A stretch of 44,002 nucleotides of DNA from Microtetraspora glauca (GTDB taxonomy: Bacteria; Actinomycetota; Actinomycetes; Streptomycetales; Streptomycetaceae). The stretch is taken from positions 1-44,002 of the forward strand of contig JOFO01000047.1 in the NCBI GenBank assembly GCA_000721275.1, in the 5' to 3' direction. Below, in pieces: positions 42,278 through 44,002 of this stretch; positions within the stretch are counted from its first letter, which is position 1, and each line of letters starts with the position of its first letter. The notes beneath the pieces were generated by a model that saw nothing but the letters and a program-made list of their open reading frames with translations, searched no databases and was not told the origin of the DNA. Position numbers and translations under genes: made by a program.

Positions 42278-43834
42278 ATGCCGCCCACCCTCGCCTCGCT
42301 CGTTCAGCACTCCTCCCTCCGGCTCGTCGTCCGGGCCGGCGAGGACCGGCTCGACACGCCCGTCCGGTGGGCGCACGTCAGTGAGCTGGCCGACCCCGTG
42401 CCGTACATGGAGGGCGGGGAGCTGCTGCTGACCACCGCCCTCACGCTGGACGCCGAGGACGGCGAGGCGATGCGGCGGTACGTGCGGCGGCTCCTCGGTG
42501 CCGGGGTGGTCGGGCTCGGGTTCGCCGTGGGCGTGAACTACGACGCCATCCCGGACGCCCTGCTCGACGCCGCCCGCGCCGAGCACCTGCCGCTCCTGGA
42601 GGTGCCGCGCCGCACCCCGTTCCTCGCCATCAGCAAGGCCGTGTCGGCGGCCATCGCGGCCGACCAGTACCGGGCCGTCACGGCCGGCTTCGAGGCGCAG
42701 CGCGAGCTCACCCGGGCCGCGCTCGCCGAGGGCCCGGACGCCGTCGTCGCCCGGCTCGCCGCGCACGTCGACGGCTGGGCCGCGCTCTACGACGCCGCCG
42801 GCAGCGTCGTCGCCGTCGCGCCCGAGTGGGCCGCCCGCCGCGCCGCCCGCCTCACCCCCGACGTGGAGCGGCTGCGCGAGCGCCCCGCGCCCGCCAGCGC
42901 CGTCGTCGGCGGCACCGAGGACCGGATCGAGCTCCAGTCGCTCGGCACCGGCCGCCGGGTCCGCGGCGCGCTCGCCGTCGGCACCGGCGCGCCCCTCGGC
43001 ACCGCCGAGCGGTACGCCGTCCACTCCGCGATCGCGCTGCTCACGCTCACCACCGAGCGCTCCCGCTCCCTCCAGGCCGCCGAGCACCGGCTCGGCGGCG
43101 CCGTGCTGCGCATGATGCTCGCCGGGCAGGCCGAGCACGCCCGTACCGTCGCCGGCGACGTGTACGGCGGCCTCCTCGACGCCCCCTTCCGGCTGCTCGT
43201 CGCCGAGCCGGCCGGCGGCGAGCAGGCGACCGCCGAGCCCCCGCTGCCGGTCCTCGCCGAGGCCCTGGAGGCCGCCGCCGCCCGCGCCGGCGAGGCCGTG
43301 CTCACGGTGCCGGAGGGCGACGGCCGGCTCGTCGTGCTGGCGGGCGACGGCGGCGCGGTCGTCACCGCCGCCGCCGGGTACGCCGAGCGCGAGGCCGAGG
43401 ACGCGGGGATCGTCGTCGGGCTCTCCGCCACCGCCGGTCCGGCGACCGCCGCCGCCGCGTACAAGCAGGCCGAGCAGTCCCTGTCGGTGGCCCGCCGGCG
43501 GGGCCGCGCGCTGGTCGAGCACGAGGACCTGGCGGCCGGCTCCGTGCTGCCGCTCCTCGCCGACGACGCCGTACGGGCCTTCGCCGACGGCATGCTCCGG
43601 TCGCTGCGGGACCACGACGCGACCGGCCGCGGCGACCTCGTCGCGTCGCTGCGCGCCTGGCTCTCGCGGCACGGGCAGTGGGACGCCGCCGCCGCCGACC
43701 TCGGGGTGCACCGGCACACCCTGCGGTACCGGATGCGCCGGGTCGAGGAGATCCTCGGGCGGTCGCTGGACGACCCGGACGTCCGGATGGAGCTGTGGCT
43801 GGCGCTGAAGGCGACCGGCGAGGGCGAGAAGTAG
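42278..43834 (+). CDS. PucR family transcriptional regulator
   Basis: The 518-residue protein has the N-terminal PucR ligand/purine-catabolism domain (residues about 1-125: SLRLVVRAGEDRLDTPVRWAHVSELADPVPYMEGGELLLTTA given as its ends), a GAF-like middle and the C-terminal PucR helix-turn-helix (AAADLGVHRHTLRYRMRRVEEILGRSL, about 475-501). Relatives control purine, amino acid or GABA use, and GabR-type PucR proteins activate gabT/gabD in other actinobacteria. Here gabT lies 2.8 kb upstream and another gene starts just downstream. AAAGG is ten bases or more before the ATG at 42278; this start gives the full domain. Confidence 0.9.
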   Translation: MPPTLASLVQHSSLRLVVRAGEDRLDTPVRWAHVSELADPVPYMEGGELLLTTALTLDAEDGEAMRRYVRRLLGAGVVGLGFAVGVNYDAIPDALLDAARAEHLPLLEVPRRTPFLAISKAVSAAIAADQYRAVTAGFEAQRELTRAALAEGPDAVVARLAAHVDGWAALYDAAGSVVAVAPEWAARRAARLTPDVERLRERPAPASAVVGGTEDRIELQSLGTGRRVRGALAVGTGAPLGTAERYAVHSAIALLTLTTERSRSLQAAEHRLGGAVLRMMLAGQAEHARTVAGDVYGGLLDAPFRLLVAEPAGGEQATAEPPLPVLAEALEAAAARAGEAVLTVPEGDGRLVVLAGDGGAVVTAAAGYAEREAEDAGIVVGLSATAGPATAAAAYKQAEQSLSVARRRGRALVEHEDLAAGSVLPLLADDAVRAFADGMLRSLRDHDATGRGDLVASLRAWLSRHGQWDAAAADLGVHRHTLRYRMRRVEEILGRSLDDPDVRMELWLALKATGEGEK

Positions 43835-43862
43835 CCGTCCGGCGGCGCGCTCCCGGCCGCTC

Positions 43863-43880
43863 CTGCCCGGATACGGGCAG
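43863..43880. promoter_or_regulatory. Perfect palindrome downstream of the PucR gene
   Basis: CTGCCCGGATACGGGCAG has 7-base arms around GATA. It lies 28 bases after the PucR stop and 43 bases before the next ATG. It could be a small terminator or the PucR protein's operator for the next gene. Confidence 0.45.
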
Positions 43881-43922
43881 AATTCCTGGCCGGACGCGCG
43901 CCGACTGCCTAATCTCCTGCTC

Positions 43923-44002
43923 ATGACAAGCCCTGCCGTCGATCCCGTCCCCGACTCACCCACCGCCCCCGCCGCCCCGGGAACCCCCACCCCGGGAACC
44001 CC
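43923..44002 (+). CDS. Start of an unidentified gene (partial)
   Basis: Only 26 codons and two bases are visible, starting ATG ACA AGC and encoding MTSPAVDPVPDSPTAPAAPG followed by TPTPGT, a low-complexity Pro/Ala stretch, before the window ends. No family can be assigned. By synteny with S. coelicolor, from memory, an aldehyde dehydrogenase (possible succinate semialdehyde dehydrogenase) gene follows the PucR gene, but the Pro-rich start neither supports nor excludes that. There is no Shine-Dalgarno. TAATCT at 43910-43915 lies seven bases before the ATG, so a leaderless mRNA is possible. Confidence 0.5.
   Translation, partial: MTSPAVDPVPDSPTAPAAPGTPTPGT

Overview
The window is high-GC DNA with strongly GC-biased third codon positions, GTG and ATG starts and many stop/start overlaps. 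It carries the linked genes dprA-whiG and rpsB-tsf-pyrH-frr-cdsA. Together these point to the core chromosome of a Streptomyces or close relative. From memory the order follows the S. coelicolor SCO5620-SCO5679 interval, with differences; this was not checked by search. I saw no phage, insertion sequence, CRISPR, tRNA or rRNA.

Region 1 (1-8.4 kb) is housekeeping and development: the end of dprA, the sporulation sigma factor gene whiG, a TetR regulator, a small M23-like exported protein on the minus strand, then rpsB, tsf, pyrH, frr, cdsA and rlmN. Hairpins punctuate the rpsB-tsf, tsf-pyrH and cdsA-rlmN junctions.

Region 2 (8.4-15.6 kb) has a TPP riboswitch followed by an overlapping thiamine ABC importer set (thiB-thiP-thiQ). 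On the minus strand follow a LOG-type Rossmann protein and an ABC ATPase/permease pair whose ATPase has a degenerate signature motif.

Region 3 (15.6-20.5 and 27.6-34.8 kb) is a polyamine uptake and catabolism locus in two blocks. Block A has a class III aminotransferase and Lrp regulator on the minus strand, divergent from an aldehyde dehydrogenase and an orphan PotD-type lipoprotein. Block B is one tight operon: aldehyde dehydrogenase, PotD, PotA, PotB, PotC and a FAD-dependent oxidase. A gabT gene at 38-39.5 kb would take the product GABA onward to succinate semialdehyde. The expected glutamyl ligase and glutamyl hydrolase of the gamma-glutamyl route are not in the window.

Region 4 (20.5-27.5 kb) lies between the two blocks. 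On the minus strand it has a serine beta-lactamase-like hydrolase, then a chain of overlapping genes: glycerophosphodiester phosphodiesterase, DUF574-type methyltransferase, sensor kinase and NarL-type regulator. Upstream is an adenosine-deaminase-family enzyme that may work in futalosine-pathway menaquinone synthesis. A DUF4190 membrane protein and a NADAR protein follow.

Region 5 (34.8-44.0 kb) has a CRP-like palindrome and a Shine-Dalgarno-masking hairpin before a small hypothetical gene, a GH18 chitinase with tandem DasR-like sites, a PAP2 phosphatase, gabT, a four-helix membrane P-loop ATPase resembling VirD4/TraG/FtsK proteins, a PucR-family regulator, and the start of one further gene that may be leaderless.

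I found no clear-cut unknown system. The least explained items are the membrane P-loop ATPase, the coupled methyltransferase/two-component chain, the ABC pair with a non-canonical signature and palindromic leader, and several 5'-UTR hairpins.
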